From assembly GCA_947074205.1 (NCBI GenBank), contig CAMTOQ010000034.1, forward strand, positions 1-35,869: a DNA stretch of 35,869 nucleotides, given 5' to 3'. Under the pieces are notes generated by a model that saw only the letters and a list, made by a program, of their open reading frames with translations, ran no database searches and was not told the DNA's origin. Both the position numbers and the translations under genes were made by a program. Source of the stretch: an uncultured Bacteroides sp. Its GTDB lineage: Bacteria; Bacteroidota; Bacteroidia; Bacteroidales; Bacteroidaceae. Positions 15,480 through 24,857 of this stretch are shown in pieces; within the stretch, counting starts at the first letter, position 1; every line of letters begins with the position of its first letter.

Positions 15480-16658
15480 ATGAAAAAGATAATCGTAACT
15501 GCAATGTTCGTTTTGGCAACAGGTTTACTGTCTGCCCAAACTACGGTGAGTGATGTGTTGGACACCATTGAGCAAAACAATACAACTTTGAAAGCGCTTC
15601 GCCAAACAGCAGAAGCTGAAAAGCTAGAGAACAAAACTGATATCTATCTGCCCGATCCTGAGATTGGGTTCAACTACCTATGGGGAAGCCTATCGGGTAT
15701 AGACAACCGTCATGATATAAGCGCTACGCAGAGTTTTGATATCGCCACCATTGCCGGCATGAAGAGCAGAGTGGCCAAAGAACAAAACAAGTTGGTGGAA
15801 TGGCAATACAAAGCAGACAGAATGAACATTTTGCTAGAAGCGAAGATGTATTGCTTGGATATGGTGTACTACAATGCTTTGTTTAGTGAGCTAAGCATTC
15901 GCCTAAATCATGCTAAAACCATTCAGGCTAGCTTGAAGAACCGTTTGGATAGCGGAGACGCCAATATTTTGGAGTACAATAACGCGCAAATGAACCTCGC
16001 CACTGTGATGGGCGAGATGTCGCGCGTGGAAACCGAAAGGTCGGCTATCTTGTCGCAGCTCACTCGGTTGAACGGTGGACAACAACTCTCGTTTGATGTC
16101 AACCAGTTTGCTGCAATAGATCTTCCACTCGACTTCAACGATTGGTATTTGCAAGCTGAGGCTAAGAACCCTGTTCTATCTTATGTGAAGCAAGAAGTAG
16201 AGTTGAGTCAAAAGGAGTTGGCCTTGAACAAAGCCAGCTGGTTGCCCAACTTCTCGGCAGGCTATATGAGCGAGACCGTCACCGGTCAAAAATACAAAGG
16301 TTTAACGGTAGGTATGTCAGTGCCCTTGTGGTCCAACAAGAACAAGGTGAAGCAAGCCAAAAGCGCTAAGTTGGCAGCCGAATCGCGAGAGTACGATGCC
16401 AAGCAACAATTCTACAGCCAGTTGGAGATTCTCTACAACCGTACTATTGGTTTGAGAGATGTAGCGGCGAACTATCGCACCACTTTGTCTGCCTCCAACA
16501 ACACGGAGTTGTTGAAGAAAGCGCTCGAAGCGGGTGAGATTTCTATGCTAGACTATATCTTGGAGATTGGCCTTTACTACAATGTCGTCAATCAGGCCTT
16601 GCAAGCCGAGCTTGATTATCAAAAGGCGTTTGCCGAACTATCAGCAGTAGAGCTGTGA
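15480..16658 (+). CDS. TolC-family outer-membrane channel of the metal-efflux operon
   Basis: Outer-membrane factor of the tripartite pump, 392 aa, with a signal peptide MKKIIVTAMFVLATGLLSAQ. The mature protein has the two-fold helical repeat of the family: long amphipathic helices (VSDVLDTIEQNNTTLKALRQTAEAEKLENK; later NPVLSYVKQEVELSQKELALNKASWLPNFSAGY) with short strand segments between, ending LLKKALEAGEISMLDYILEIGLYYN. It is somewhat shorter than the 447-aa paralogue at 24858. It is the last gene of the operon; a strong terminator follows at 16741. Confidence 0.92.
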   Translation: MKKIIVTAMFVLATGLLSAQTTVSDVLDTIEQNNTTLKALRQTAEAEKLENKTDIYLPDPEIGFNYLWGSLSGIDNRHDISATQSFDIATIAGMKSRVAKEQNKLVEWQYKADRMNILLEAKMYCLDMVYYNALFSELSIRLNHAKTIQASLKNRLDSGDANILEYNNAQMNLATVMGEMSRVETERSAILSQLTRLNGGQQLSFDVNQFAAIDLPLDFNDWYLQAEAKNPVLSYVKQEVELSQKELALNKASWLPNFSAGYMSETVTGQKYKGLTVGMSVPLWSNKNKVKQAKSAKLAAESREYDAKQQFYSQLEILYNRTIGLRDVAANYRTTLSASNNTELLKKALEAGEISMLDYILEIGLYYNVVNQALQAELDYQKAFAELSAVEL

Positions 16659-16740
16659 TGATTTGCATTTAGCTTAATAGAGGTAATTCTGCTTACTTGG
16701 TAGGCAAATTGGCTATTGGGTAGGCTTTACCAAACAATAG

Positions 16741-16781
16741 AGTGGGTTAGGAAGATATTACATTTCCTGACCCACTTTTTC
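16741..16781 (+). terminator. Rho-independent terminator of the metal-efflux operon
   Basis: AGTGGGTTAGGAA pairs with TTCCTGACCCACT (13 bp, one G-U), followed by TTTTTCG. It separates the efflux operon from the exported protein and hut genes. The 234 bp between the genes hold no other feature apart from two near-identical TGGTAGGC/GGGTAGGC words before it. Confidence 0.85.
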
Positions 16782-16892
16782 GTTTATGTTCAAATTTGAT
16801 ATATTTTGTTTTATTTAAAAAATAAAACTGTTGGTTAAGTGCCGGAAGTTTTATAACTTGCTAACCTAATCTATTATCTCATGTAACCGCTT

Positions 16893-17525
16893 ATGAAACG
16901 GCTTTTCCTTTTTGTGCTGCTAGCCTTTTCTTTAGGCGCTGCCTCTGCACAGTACGTTGTCTACTTTAGCCTGAAAAACTTGATCGCTAATCAGGGAGAC
17001 ACTATCACTTATCTCGAAGTAGAGAAGCGCACTAAGAATGTAATATTGCTACAAGGTGGCGCAGACTATAAAATATCGCATCCTACCGATAAAGTACTCT
17101 CCAATCATTTGAAGCGCCGCCCTTTTGCTGTCTATGCCGATAGCTCACTCTATGTCAACTGTAAGCGTGTACGCTACAAGAAACTTCGATTTGGCGCTTG
17201 GTATGCCCCTGCATTTGTTATGCGTGGCAATATCTACTTCAGTGCCGTGCCTCTAGGCTCGGTTGTTGCTAAATCGTCTTACTCTATGGGTTCCAACATT
17301 GGAGGTGATCTGGGTAAAGCCATTGCATCGTCTAGTTTAGTCTCCAAAAGAGTCTATTATGAGGTAGATGGGCAGACAGGCGAGGTCGTCTTTGTAAGCC
17401 GCGATAGACTACTCGAATTGTTGGCCGACTATCCCGAACTGGCGGATGCCTATAAGTGCGAGGAGAGCGAATCGGCACGTGTCACAGGGAAGTACCTTAG
17501 GTTACTCTGTGATAATCCTAAATAA
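16893..17525 (+). CDS. Exported protein of unknown function upstream of hut genes
   Basis: A 210-aa protein with a clear signal peptide (MKRLFLFVLLAFSLGAASAQ). The mature part begins with a strand-rich region (YVVYFSLKNLIANQGDTITYLEVEKRTKNVILLQGGADYKIS) that somewhat recalls small beta-barrel or SH3-like exported domains. A Gly/Ser-rich middle follows (SSYSMGSNIGGDLGKAIASSS) and then a helical end (RDRLLELLADYPELADAYKCEE). There are Cys residues near the end but no catalytic motif. I do not recognise the family. It lies 108 bp before hutU in the same direction and could share its transcript, but no link to histidine use is evident from the protein. Confidence 0.8.
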   Translation: MKRLFLFVLLAFSLGAASAQYVVYFSLKNLIANQGDTITYLEVEKRTKNVILLQGGADYKISHPTDKVLSNHLKRRPFAVYADSSLYVNCKRVRYKKLRFGAWYAPAFVMRGNIYFSAVPLGSVVAKSSYSMGSNIGGDLGKAIASSSLVSKRVYYEVDGQTGEVVFVSRDRLLELLADYPELADAYKCEESESARVTGKYLRLLCDNPK

Positions 17526-17633
17526 TCATTTTGATAATAGATATGGTTTGATTTGGAGAAATGAACCATAATATCTATATTGCAAGCACCTTTGAAGCTG
17601 TTTGTATTGACAGTTTGTAATTTAATAACGACG

Positions 17634-19619
17634 ATGAAACATTTCACCTTATCGGCACAATTGCCGCACTACCCCGAGTTTGAAATGGGTGTGAGGCGTG
17701 CCCCCGACCGTGGTTTTACCTTAACGCCACAGCAAACCGCCTTAGCGCTCCGAAACGCTTTGCGTTATATCCCCAAAGAACTTCACCAAGAGTTGGCTCC
17801 AGAGTTTCTTTCCGAGCTTCGCACGCGCGGACGAATCTATGGTTATCGCTTTCGCCCCGAAGGAGATTTGAAAGCTAAACCTATCGATCACTACAAAGGT
17901 AAGTGCATCGAAGGAAAAGCTTTTCAAGTGATGATCGACAACAACCTCTGTTTCGATATTGCTCTCTATCCTTATGAGCTTGTGACTTACGGTGAAACGG
18001 GCCAGGTTTGCCAAAACTGGATGCAGTACCGCTTGATTAAGCAATACCTGGAAGAGCTGACCGAAGATCAGACATTGGTCATCGAGTCGGGACACCCGCT
18101 GGGGCTGTTTCGCTCTAAGCCCGATGCGCCACGAGTGATCATCACCAATGCCATGATGGTGGGGATGTTCGATAACCAAAAAGATTGGCACACTGCCATG
18201 CAACTGGGGGTGGCCAACTATGGGCAGATGACGGCAGGTGGGTGGATGTATATCGGACCTCAGGGCATTGTGCATGGCACCTTCAATACACTGCTCAATG
18301 CGGGGCGAATGAAATTGGGTGTACCCCAAGATGGCTCGCTAGCCGGACATCTCTTTGTCTCTTCCGGACTAGGTGGTATGAGTGGTGCTCAACCCAAAGC
18401 TGCCGAGATAGCCGGTGCGGCTAGTATTGTGGCCGAAGTCGATCTATCTCGTATCGAAACTAGATACCATCAAGGATGGGTGGGACATATCACCGCTCAT
18501 GCCGATGAAGCTTTCCGCCTAGCGCAAGTCGCTATGGCTAAAAAGGAATCTATCTCTATCGCCTATCATGGCAATATTGTCGATCTGCTTCAATATGCAG
18601 TCGATCATCAAATAGCTATCCCGCTACTTTCCGATCAAACTTCTTGTCACGCCGTGTACGAAGGCGGCTACTGCCCCGTAGGTATCACTTTCGAGGAACG
18701 CACTCGTTTGCTCCACGAAGCTCCCGAAGAGTTCCGTACTTTAGTAGATGACACGTTGCGTCAGCACTTCGAACTAATCAAACAATTGGTGGCGCGTGGA
18801 ACATACTTCTTCGATTATGGCAACTCTTTTATGAAGGCCATCTATGATGCTGGTGTGCAAGAGATCTCCAAAAATGGGGTGGACGAGAAAGATGGTTTTA
18901 TCTGGCCTAGCTATGTGGAAGATATTATGGGCCCCGAGCTGTTCGACTATGGTTACGGCCCTTTCCGCTGGGTGTGTCTTAGCGGTAAGCACGAAGATTT
19001 GATAAAGACCGACCGTGCTGCCATGGAGTGCATCGACCCCGACCGCAGAGGGCAAGACCGCGACAACTACAACTGGATTCGCGATGCGGAGAAGAACCAA
19101 CTGGTGGTGGGCACACAAGCACGTATTCTCTATCAAGATGCTGAAGGCCGACTAAAGATTGCGCTTCGTTTCAATGAGATGGTGCGCCGTGGCGAGGTGG
19201 GCCCCATTATGCTGGGGCGCGATCATCATGATGTGAGTGGCACTGACTCTCCGTTTCGCGAGACTTCTAATATAAAAGATGGCAGCAACGTGATGGCCGA
19301 TATGGCGGTGCAATGCTTTGCCGGCAACTGTGCCCGTGGCATGAGCCTAGTGGCGCTACACAATGGTGGTGGCGTAGGCATCGGCAAGGCTATCAATGGT
19401 GGCTTTGGTATGGTGTGCGACGGCAGCGAAAGGGTAGACCAAATATTGCGTTCGGCTATGCTATGGGATGTGATGGGTGGTGTGGCACGACGCTCGTGGG
19501 CACGCAACGAGCATGCTATGGAAACAGTAGATAGTTTCAACCAAGCAAATGCGGAAAACTACCATATCACGGTGCCTTACCTTGTAGATGATGAACTAAT
19601 TACTAATCTGATTAAATAA
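17634..19619 (+). CDS. hutU: Urocanate hydratase
   Basis: Adds water to urocanate to give imidazolonepropionate, the second step of histidine breakdown, using tightly bound NAD. The 661-aa form is longer than the roughly 560-aa proteobacterial enzyme. An N-terminal region (MKHFTLSAQLPHYPEFEMG) is followed by the substrate/NAD part with SGHPLGLF and the Gly-rich SSGLGGMSGAQPKAAEIAGA (about 240-260). The C-terminal GPIMLGRDHHDVSGTDSPFRET and LVALHNGGGVGIG are hallmark urocanase blocks. I chose the ATG at 17634; the frame extends to a TTG at 17580, but the extra 18 residues look unlike the family. No clear promoter was found in the 108-bp gap upstream. It is the first of five hut genes. Confidence 0.95.
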   Translation: MKHFTLSAQLPHYPEFEMGVRRAPDRGFTLTPQQTALALRNALRYIPKELHQELAPEFLSELRTRGRIYGYRFRPEGDLKAKPIDHYKGKCIEGKAFQVMIDNNLCFDIALYPYELVTYGETGQVCQNWMQYRLIKQYLEELTEDQTLVIESGHPLGLFRSKPDAPRVIITNAMMVGMFDNQKDWHTAMQLGVANYGQMTAGGWMYIGPQGIVHGTFNTLLNAGRMKLGVPQDGSLAGHLFVSSGLGGMSGAQPKAAEIAGAASIVAEVDLSRIETRYHQGWVGHITAHADEAFRLAQVAMAKKESISIAYHGNIVDLLQYAVDHQIAIPLLSDQTSCHAVYEGGYCPVGITFEERTRLLHEAPEEFRTLVDDTLRQHFELIKQLVARGTYFFDYGNSFMKAIYDAGVQEISKNGVDEKDGFIWPSYVEDIMGPELFDYGYGPFRWVCLSGKHEDLIKTDRAAMECIDPDRRGQDRDNYNWIRDAEKNQLVVGTQARILYQDAEGRLKIALRFNEMVRRGEVGPIMLGRDHHDVSGTDSPFRETSNIKDGSNVMADMAVQCFAGNCARGMSLVALHNGGGVGIGKAINGGFGMVCDGSERVDQILRSAMLWDVMGGVARRSWARNEHAMETVDSFNQANAENYHITVPYLVDDELITNLIK

Positions 19620-19632
19620 CTTTGAAATTACA

Positions 19633-20535
19633 ATGAGCTGGACTAAAATAGTAGAGTGCGTGCCCAACTTTAGCGAGGGACGCGACTTAGAAAAAATAGA
19701 TAGAATTGTAGCACCTTTCCGTGGCAAACCGGGGGTGAAGCTACTTGATTATAGCAATGATGAAGACCATAACCGACTTGTTGTAACGGTGGTGGGTGAG
19801 CCAGAGGCTTTGTACGAAGCGGTGCTCGAAGCGATAGGAGTAGCTGTAGCCGAAATCGACTTGACTACTCACAAAGGTCAACACCCTAGAATGGGTGCGG
19901 TAGATGTGGTGCCTTTCATCCCAATCAAAGGGACAACAATGGATGAGTGCATCGCCCTTTCTCGCCGACTGGGAGAGCAAGTGGCCGAGCGCTACGATGT
20001 GCCTGTGTTTCTTTACGAGAAGTCGGCATCAGCGCCACACCGTGAAAACTTGGCAGCTGTGCGCAAAGGCGAGTTCGAAGGCATGGCCGAGAAGATCAAA
20101 CTCCCCGAATGGTTGCCCGACTATGGATTACCCGAACGTCATCCCACAGCCGGTACTGTGGCCATCGGTGCGCGTATGCCGCTAGTGGCTTACAATATCA
20201 ACCTTAATACACCTAGTCTAGCCATTGCACAAGACATCGCCAAGAAGATTCGATTCATTGGTGGTGGCCTGCGCTACTGCAAGGCGATGGGGGTAGAGCT
20301 GAAAGAGAGAGGTATCACACAAGTGTCTATCAACATGACCGACTTTACCAAGACAGCTCTCTATCGTGCTTTCGAATTGACACGTATCGAGGCGCAACGC
20401 TATGGAGTTACTATCGTAGGTAGCGAAATCATCGGTTTGGTGCCAATGGAGGCATTGATTGATACTGCTGCCTACTACTTGGGCTTAGAAAACTTCTCGA
20501 TGGAGCAGGTCCTTGAAGCACGCATAATGGAATAG
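19633..20535 (+). CDS. ftcD: Glutamate formimidoyltransferase
   Basis: Transfers the formimino group of N-formimino-glutamate to tetrahydrofolate, releasing glutamate. The 300-aa protein corresponds to the transferase half of mammalian FTCD. It starts with the conserved IVECVPNFSEGRD, continues with LLDYSNDEDHNRLVVTVVGEP and the active-site stretch THKGQHPRMGAVDVVPFIPI (catalytic His in or near this block), and ends without a cyclodeaminase domain, which is supplied by the gene at 21799. It sits 13 bp after hutU and 4 bp before hutI, in one operon. Confidence 0.95.
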   Translation: MSWTKIVECVPNFSEGRDLEKIDRIVAPFRGKPGVKLLDYSNDEDHNRLVVTVVGEPEALYEAVLEAIGVAVAEIDLTTHKGQHPRMGAVDVVPFIPIKGTTMDECIALSRRLGEQVAERYDVPVFLYEKSASAPHRENLAAVRKGEFEGMAEKIKLPEWLPDYGLPERHPTAGTVAIGARMPLVAYNINLNTPSLAIAQDIAKKIRFIGGGLRYCKAMGVELKERGITQVSINMTDFTKTALYRAFELTRIEAQRYGVTIVGSEIIGLVPMEALIDTAAYYLGLENFSMEQVLEARIME

Positions 20536-20539
20536 GACT

Positions 20540-21778
20540 ATGGGGAATCTACTAATTATCAATGCACGTATCATCACTCCGCAAGGCTCTACAGCTCGTT
20601 GCGGGGAAGAGATGAAGCAGCTGCTCGATCTGCTCAATGGCTATATCGAGATTACCGACGGTATAATTACAGCTGTGGGCACCGGTAAACCTGCCAAGAA
20701 AAAAGGATATGAACTGCTAGACGCGCAAGGCAAAGTGGTACTTCCGGGTTTTGTCGATTCGCATACACATCTTGTGTTTGGTGGCTATCGCCCCGATGAG
20801 TTTGTGTGGCGCATGAATGGCGATAGCTATATGAATATCATGGCACGTGGTGGCGGTATCTACAACACCGTTCGTGCTACCCGCGAAGCTACCTTCGACG
20901 AACTCAAAATCAAAGCGGAGTGGTATATCGATGCCATGAGCCGCATGGGGGTGACAACCGTTGAGGGCAAGAGTGGCTACGGGTTAGACCAAGACACGGA
21001 ACTGAAACAGCTGGAGGTGATGCAGGCCATCAATCAAGACCCCTTGCGTAAGGTGGACATTGCCACTACCTACCTTGGTGCTCACGCTGTGGCTAGCGAG
21101 TATGGGGGCAATGCAAAGGACTACATCGACTTTATGATAGCTAAGATGTTGCCACTAATAGCCGAACGTGGTTTGGCAGAGAACTGTGACGTGTTCTGCG
21201 AGAAGGGCGTATTTAGCGTCGTAGAGTCACGTCGTCTGTTAGAGGCTGCGCGCGAACTGGGTTTTGGCATCAAGCTCCATGCCGATGAAATAGTGACGCT
21301 GGGTGGTGCAGAACTAGCTGCCGAATTGAAAGCACGCAGTGCCGACCATCTGCTACATGCTTCGGATGCAGGCATAGAGGCCATGGCCAAAGCCGGAGTA
21401 GTGGCTACTTTGTTGCCGCTCACTGCTTTTACGCTACGCGAGCCTTATGCTCGTGGCCGCTATATGATAGACAAAGGGTGTGCCGTGGCGCTGGCTACCG
21501 ATCTCAACCCGGGTAGTTGCTGCTCGGGCTCTATCCCGCTACTCTTTGCAACGGCTTGTCTCTATATGCACATGTCGGTAGAAGAGGCTATCACGGCTAT
21601 CACTCTCAATGGGGCGGCTGCTATTGGCAAGGCCGATAAGATAGGTAGTATCGAAGTGGGTAAACAAGCAGACTTGGTGGTGTTGGATACCGATACCCCT
21701 AATGTATTACCCTATTACACAGGAATGAACTCGGTGTGGCACACCATCAAGCGTGGTAAAGTGTTGCATCAAGCCTAA
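20540..21778 (+). CDS. hutI: Imidazolonepropionase
   Basis: Opens the ring of imidazolonepropionate to give formimino-glutamate. This 412-aa metal-dependent amidohydrolase shows the metal motif HTH in VVLPGFVDSHTHLVFGGYRPDEF (about 73-95), KSGYGLD for substrate binding, LHADE around residue 248, HLLHAS with another metal His, and the Asp of LATDLNPGS. It follows ftcD by 4 bp and precedes the cyclodeaminase by 20 bp. Confidence 0.96.
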   Translation: MGNLLIINARIITPQGSTARCGEEMKQLLDLLNGYIEITDGIITAVGTGKPAKKKGYELLDAQGKVVLPGFVDSHTHLVFGGYRPDEFVWRMNGDSYMNIMARGGGIYNTVRATREATFDELKIKAEWYIDAMSRMGVTTVEGKSGYGLDQDTELKQLEVMQAINQDPLRKVDIATTYLGAHAVASEYGGNAKDYIDFMIAKMLPLIAERGLAENCDVFCEKGVFSVVESRRLLEAARELGFGIKLHADEIVTLGGAELAAELKARSADHLLHASDAGIEAMAKAGVVATLLPLTAFTLREPYARGRYMIDKGCAVALATDLNPGSCCSGSIPLLFATACLYMHMSVEEAITAITLNGAAAIGKADKIGSIEVGKQADLVVLDTDTPNVLPYYTGMNSVWHTIKRGKVLHQA

Positions 21779-21798
21779 CAATATTAAAAAAAGAGAGT

Positions 21799-22428
21799 AT
21801 GTTAATCGATTTGACAGTAAAAGATTTCTTAGATAAGGTGGCGGGTAGTGATCCCGTGCCCGGTGGCGGAAGTATAGCTGCGCTCAATGGAGCGATTGCT
21901 GCAGCACTGGCGGCGATGGTGGCCGGATTGACCCTTGGCAAAAAAGGATATGAAGAGCAGGGAGAACTGATGGAACGCATCAAAGAACTGGCTCTGCAGT
22001 CGCAAGTGGGATTTGTAACCGATGTGGACCGCGATTCCGAAGCCTACAATCAGGTGTTTGCTTGTTTCAAGATGCCCAAAGCTACCGACGAAGAGAAGAA
22101 ACATCGTAGCGAAGCCATTCAGGAGGCTACTAAATATGCGGCTTTGGTGCCGATGCAAGTAGCTAGAAATGCATATCAGCTGATGGAAATTATAGCGGAT
22201 GTTGTGCGCCTAGGCAATAAGAATGCCATTACCGATGCTTGCGTGGCGATGATGTCGGCAAGAACCGCAGTAATTGCTGCTTTGCTTAATGTGCGTATCA
22301 ATCTAGGTTCCATCAAGGATAAAGAGATGGTGGCTCAGTTGCTCGACGAAGCTAATGAGCTGGAGGTAAATGCTGAGGCCAAAGAGAGAGAAACACTGCA
22401 TATTGTACACTCAGAACTAGAACTATGA
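21799..22428 (+). CDS. fchA: Formiminotetrahydrofolate cyclodeaminase
   Basis: Converts 5-formimino-tetrahydrofolate to 5,10-methenyl-tetrahydrofolate and ammonia, completing the transfer begun by ftcD. The 209-aa protein begins with the family signature DPVPGGGSIAALNGAIAAALAAMVAGLTLG (about 18-47) and is largely helical. It is separate from the transferase, unlike the fused animal enzyme. Its stop codon overlaps the hutH start in an ATGA, which suggests coupled translation. Confidence 0.94.
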   Translation: MLIDLTVKDFLDKVAGSDPVPGGGSIAALNGAIAAALAAMVAGLTLGKKGYEEQGELMERIKELALQSQVGFVTDVDRDSEAYNQVFACFKMPKATDEEKKHRSEAIQEATKYAALVPMQVARNAYQLMEIIADVVRLGNKNAITDACVAMMSARTAVIAALLNVRINLGSIKDKEMVAQLLDEANELEVNAEAKERETLHIVHSELEL

Positions 22429-23921
22429 AAAACGTATATCAAGTAGGATCGGGTCCCTTGACCTTCGACATTGTTGAACGTATCATCAATGAGAATCTAA
22501 AGTTGGAACTGGCCCCCGAAGCAAAGGTGCGTATTCAAAAGTGCCGCGATTACCTGGATAAGAAGATTGCAGAGTCGGAAGTACCGCTCTATGGTATCAC
22601 CACCGGCTTTGGATCGCTATGCAACAAAAATATATCGCTCGACGAGCTAGGTACCCTTCAAGAGAACCTAATTAAAAGCCACGCTTGCAGTGTGGGCGAG
22701 GAGATCAGTCCGGTGGTCATCAAGCTGATGATGCTGTTCAAGGCCCATGCCCTTTCGTTGGGGCACAGCGGAGTGCAGGTGGTGACAGTGCAACGCATCC
22801 TCGACTTCTTCAACAACGATGTGATGCCCATTGTCTACGATCGTGGCTCACTAGGTGCATCGGGCGACCTTGCTCCACTGGCCAATCTCTTCTTGCCGCT
22901 AATCGGTGTAGGCGATGTCTGCTACAAAGGCAAGAAGTGCGAAGCAATCAATGTACTCGATGAATTTGGCTGGGAACCGGTAAGGCTGATGAGCAAAGAG
23001 GGGTTAGCCCTGCTCAACGGCACCCAGTTTATGAGTGCCAACGGAGTGTTTGCTACCCTTAAGGCTTTTCGACTCTCAAAGAGGGCCGATTTGATAGCTG
23101 CCATTTCGCTCGAAGCTTTCGATGGCCGCATCGAACCTTTTATGGATTGTATTCAGCAGATTCGTCCACACAAAGGGCAGATCGAAACAGGGGAGGCCTT
23201 CCGCAAGTTGCTCGAGGGTAGCGAGATTATTGCCCACCACAAGGAGCATGTGCAAGATCCTTACTCGTTCCGCTGCATCCCACAAGTGCACGGTGCTACA
23301 AAAGATACGTTGAACTATGTGGCTTCGGTGTTGCTCACCGAGATCAACTCTGTAACCGATAATCCTACCATCTTCCCCGATGAAGATCGTATCATTTCGG
23401 GCGGTAACTTCCATGGTCAGCCATTGGCCTATGCCTTCGACTTCTTGGCAATAGCTTTGGCCGAGTTGGGCAACATCTCTGAGCGCCGTGTGGCACAGCT
23501 CATCATGGGCCTACGTGGACTACCCGAATTCTTGGTGGCAAGCCCCGGTTTGAATAGTGGCTTTATGATTCCACAATACAGTGCCGCCTCTATGGTGAGT
23601 CAAAATAAGATGTATTGCTTCCCATCGTCGTGCGACTCTATTGTGTCGTCCAACGGACAAGAAGATCACGTGAGTATGGGTGCCAATGCAGCCACAAAGC
23701 TTTATAAGGTGATGAATAATCTAGAGTTCATTCTCTCTATCGAGCTGATGAACGGTGCACAAGGCATTGAGTTCCGCCGTCCCGAAAAGAGTTCCCCCTA
23801 TATAGAAAACTTCCTTCGTGCCTATCGCAAAGAGGTGCCCTTTATTAAGGAAGACATTGTGATGTATATCGAAATCAATAAGACGAGAGCCTTCCTTAAT
23901 AGAATGAAAATAGACTATTAA
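22425..23921 (+). CDS. hutH: Histidine ammonia-lyase
   Basis: Removes ammonia from histidine to form urocanate, the first step of the pathway. The 498-aa protein contains the Ala145-Ser146-Gly147 triplet in GSLGASGDLAPLANL, which cyclises to the MIO electrophile, and Tyr in YGITTGFGSL near residue 54. It also has the conserved VQDPYSFRCIPQVHGA and the NGQEDHVSMGANAA block. Length and order fit the family. Unusually for a first enzyme, it is the last gene of the operon. A terminator follows. Confidence 0.97.
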   Translation: MKNVYQVGSGPLTFDIVERIINENLKLELAPEAKVRIQKCRDYLDKKIAESEVPLYGITTGFGSLCNKNISLDELGTLQENLIKSHACSVGEEISPVVIKLMMLFKAHALSLGHSGVQVVTVQRILDFFNNDVMPIVYDRGSLGASGDLAPLANLFLPLIGVGDVCYKGKKCEAINVLDEFGWEPVRLMSKEGLALLNGTQFMSANGVFATLKAFRLSKRADLIAAISLEAFDGRIEPFMDCIQQIRPHKGQIETGEAFRKLLEGSEIIAHHKEHVQDPYSFRCIPQVHGATKDTLNYVASVLLTEINSVTDNPTIFPDEDRIISGGNFHGQPLAYAFDFLAIALAELGNISERRVAQLIMGLRGLPEFLVASPGLNSGFMIPQYSAASMVSQNKMYCFPSSCDSIVSSNGQEDHVSMGANAATKLYKVMNNLEFILSIELMNGAQGIEFRRPEKSSPYIENFLRAYRKEVPFIKEDIVMYIEINKTRAFLNRMKIDY

Positions 23922-23968
23922 AGGCGAGGTTTCTACTGCTTTCTTATCAGAGAGAGTGGGGTATAGAT

Positions 23969-24021
23969 TAGAGCTAGTAATGAACCGATAAAATGGGTGA
24001 GTTACTAGCTTTACTGTTTTT
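23969..24021 (+). terminator. Terminator of the hut operon
   Basis: TAGAGCTAGTAA pairs with TTACTAGCTTTA (12 bp with one G-U, loop about 21 nt), followed by CTGTTTTTATA. Placed 48 bp after hutH and before the TetR regulatory region. Confidence 0.7.
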
Positions 24022-24090
24022 ATATGTTAAATAGCATCTATTGTAAGTCTGTTGTGTATAATAAATGCAAAAAACAATATATAAACTAGG

Positions 24091-24128
24091 AAACTGAAAA
24101 CTTGAAATAAGTTTTTAGTTTATATTTG
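24091..24128 (+). promoter_or_regulatory. tetR promoter with an overlapping inverted repeat
   Basis: TATATTTG (24121-24128) is an exact -7 box. Immediately upstream, AAACTGAAAACTT (24091-24103) and AAGTTTTTAGTTT (24109-24121) are 13-bp inverted copies with one mismatch and a 5-bp centre. They fill the space where -33 would lie. This is where an autoregulating TetR repressor would be expected to bind; binding itself is inference. Confidence 0.55.
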
Positions 24129-24155
24129 ACCGTTGAAAATTAAATATAAGCCATA

Positions 24156-24173
24156 TTTGATAAAATTATCAAA
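24156..24173. promoter_or_regulatory. Perfect palindrome abutting the tetR start codon
   Basis: TTTGATAA, AA, TTATCAAA: perfect 8-bp arms, ending on the base before the ATG at 24174. It could be a second operator or an RNA hairpin covering the translation start of the regulator. Confidence 0.5.
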
Positions 24174-24821
24174 ATGAGTAGTGAAGAGAAAGAATGTTTA
24201 AATGCGAAGGCCGAACTGCGTGCACGCATTATAGATGCGGCCGGCACCTTATTTATTGCCAATGGCATTAAATGCATCAAGATGGATGATATAGCCTCTG
24301 CGGTAGGTATCTCCAAACGTACCTTATATGAGGTGTTTGAAGACAAGGAGATGCTGCTTTGCGAATGTATAAAGAGGGAACAGGCCAGTAAATGTGAGTT
24401 TTTTGAAGCTGTAGTAGCCGATTCGAAACATGTGCTTGAGGTGATGATGATTGCTTTTGAGCGAGTTATAACGAATTTGCAAAATACACACAGAGATTTT
24501 TTTGCAGATCTAACTAAATACAAAAAAGCGTTCGCAATGCTCGAAGAAGAGCGTGAACTACATGCTAAAAATACTGTGGCATTTATGCAGAAGGGTGTTG
24601 AACAAGGCATATTTCGCTCGGATGTTAATCTGGCAATTGTATTCGATCTGATGAATCATCAACTGAATATGCTTATCAACTTTGGGCTTTGCAATGAGTA
24701 TCCTCTTATCGAAGTCTACGAATCAATTATAGTAACAACGATTCGTGGTATATCTACGGTTAAGGGTGCAGAAGAGTTGGAAAAATTTATAGTGCAATAT
24801 CGTAAGAATAAACAATTATAA
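24174..24821 (+). CDS. TetR-family regulator of the adjacent RND pump
   Basis: Probable repressor of the tolC-adaptor-pump operon, 215 aa. The N-terminal helix-turn-helix spans about residues 12-62 (RARIIDAAGTLFIANGIKCIKMDDIASAVGISKRTLYEVFEDKEMLLCECI), a textbook TetR sequence. The rest is a helical ligand-binding region with no recognisable specificity. It is the first gene of the operon; the tolC gene starts 36 bp downstream, so the repressor would control its own transcript. Two palindromes lie just upstream. Confidence 0.92.
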   Translation: MSSEEKECLNAKAELRARIIDAAGTLFIANGIKCIKMDDIASAVGISKRTLYEVFEDKEMLLCECIKREQASKCEFFEAVVADSKHVLEVMMIAFERVITNLQNTHRDFFADLTKYKKAFAMLEEERELHAKNTVAFMQKGVEQGIFRSDVNLAIVFDLMNHQLNMLINFGLCNEYPLIEVYESIIVTTIRGISTVKGAEELEKFIVQYRKNKQL

Positions 24822-24857
24822 GATACTAATAAACAAATAATAAACACAGTAATTTCT

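Noticed and set aside
17580..17633. TTG start adding 18 residues to urocanate hydratase
   Set aside because: The added residues do not resemble the family, and MKHFTLSAQ is a sensible start.
17742..18329. 195-codon minus-strand frame opposite hutU
   Set aside because: Antisense shadow of a well-conserved gene with no family resemblance; other long antisense frames over the pumps and hut genes were dropped for the same reason.
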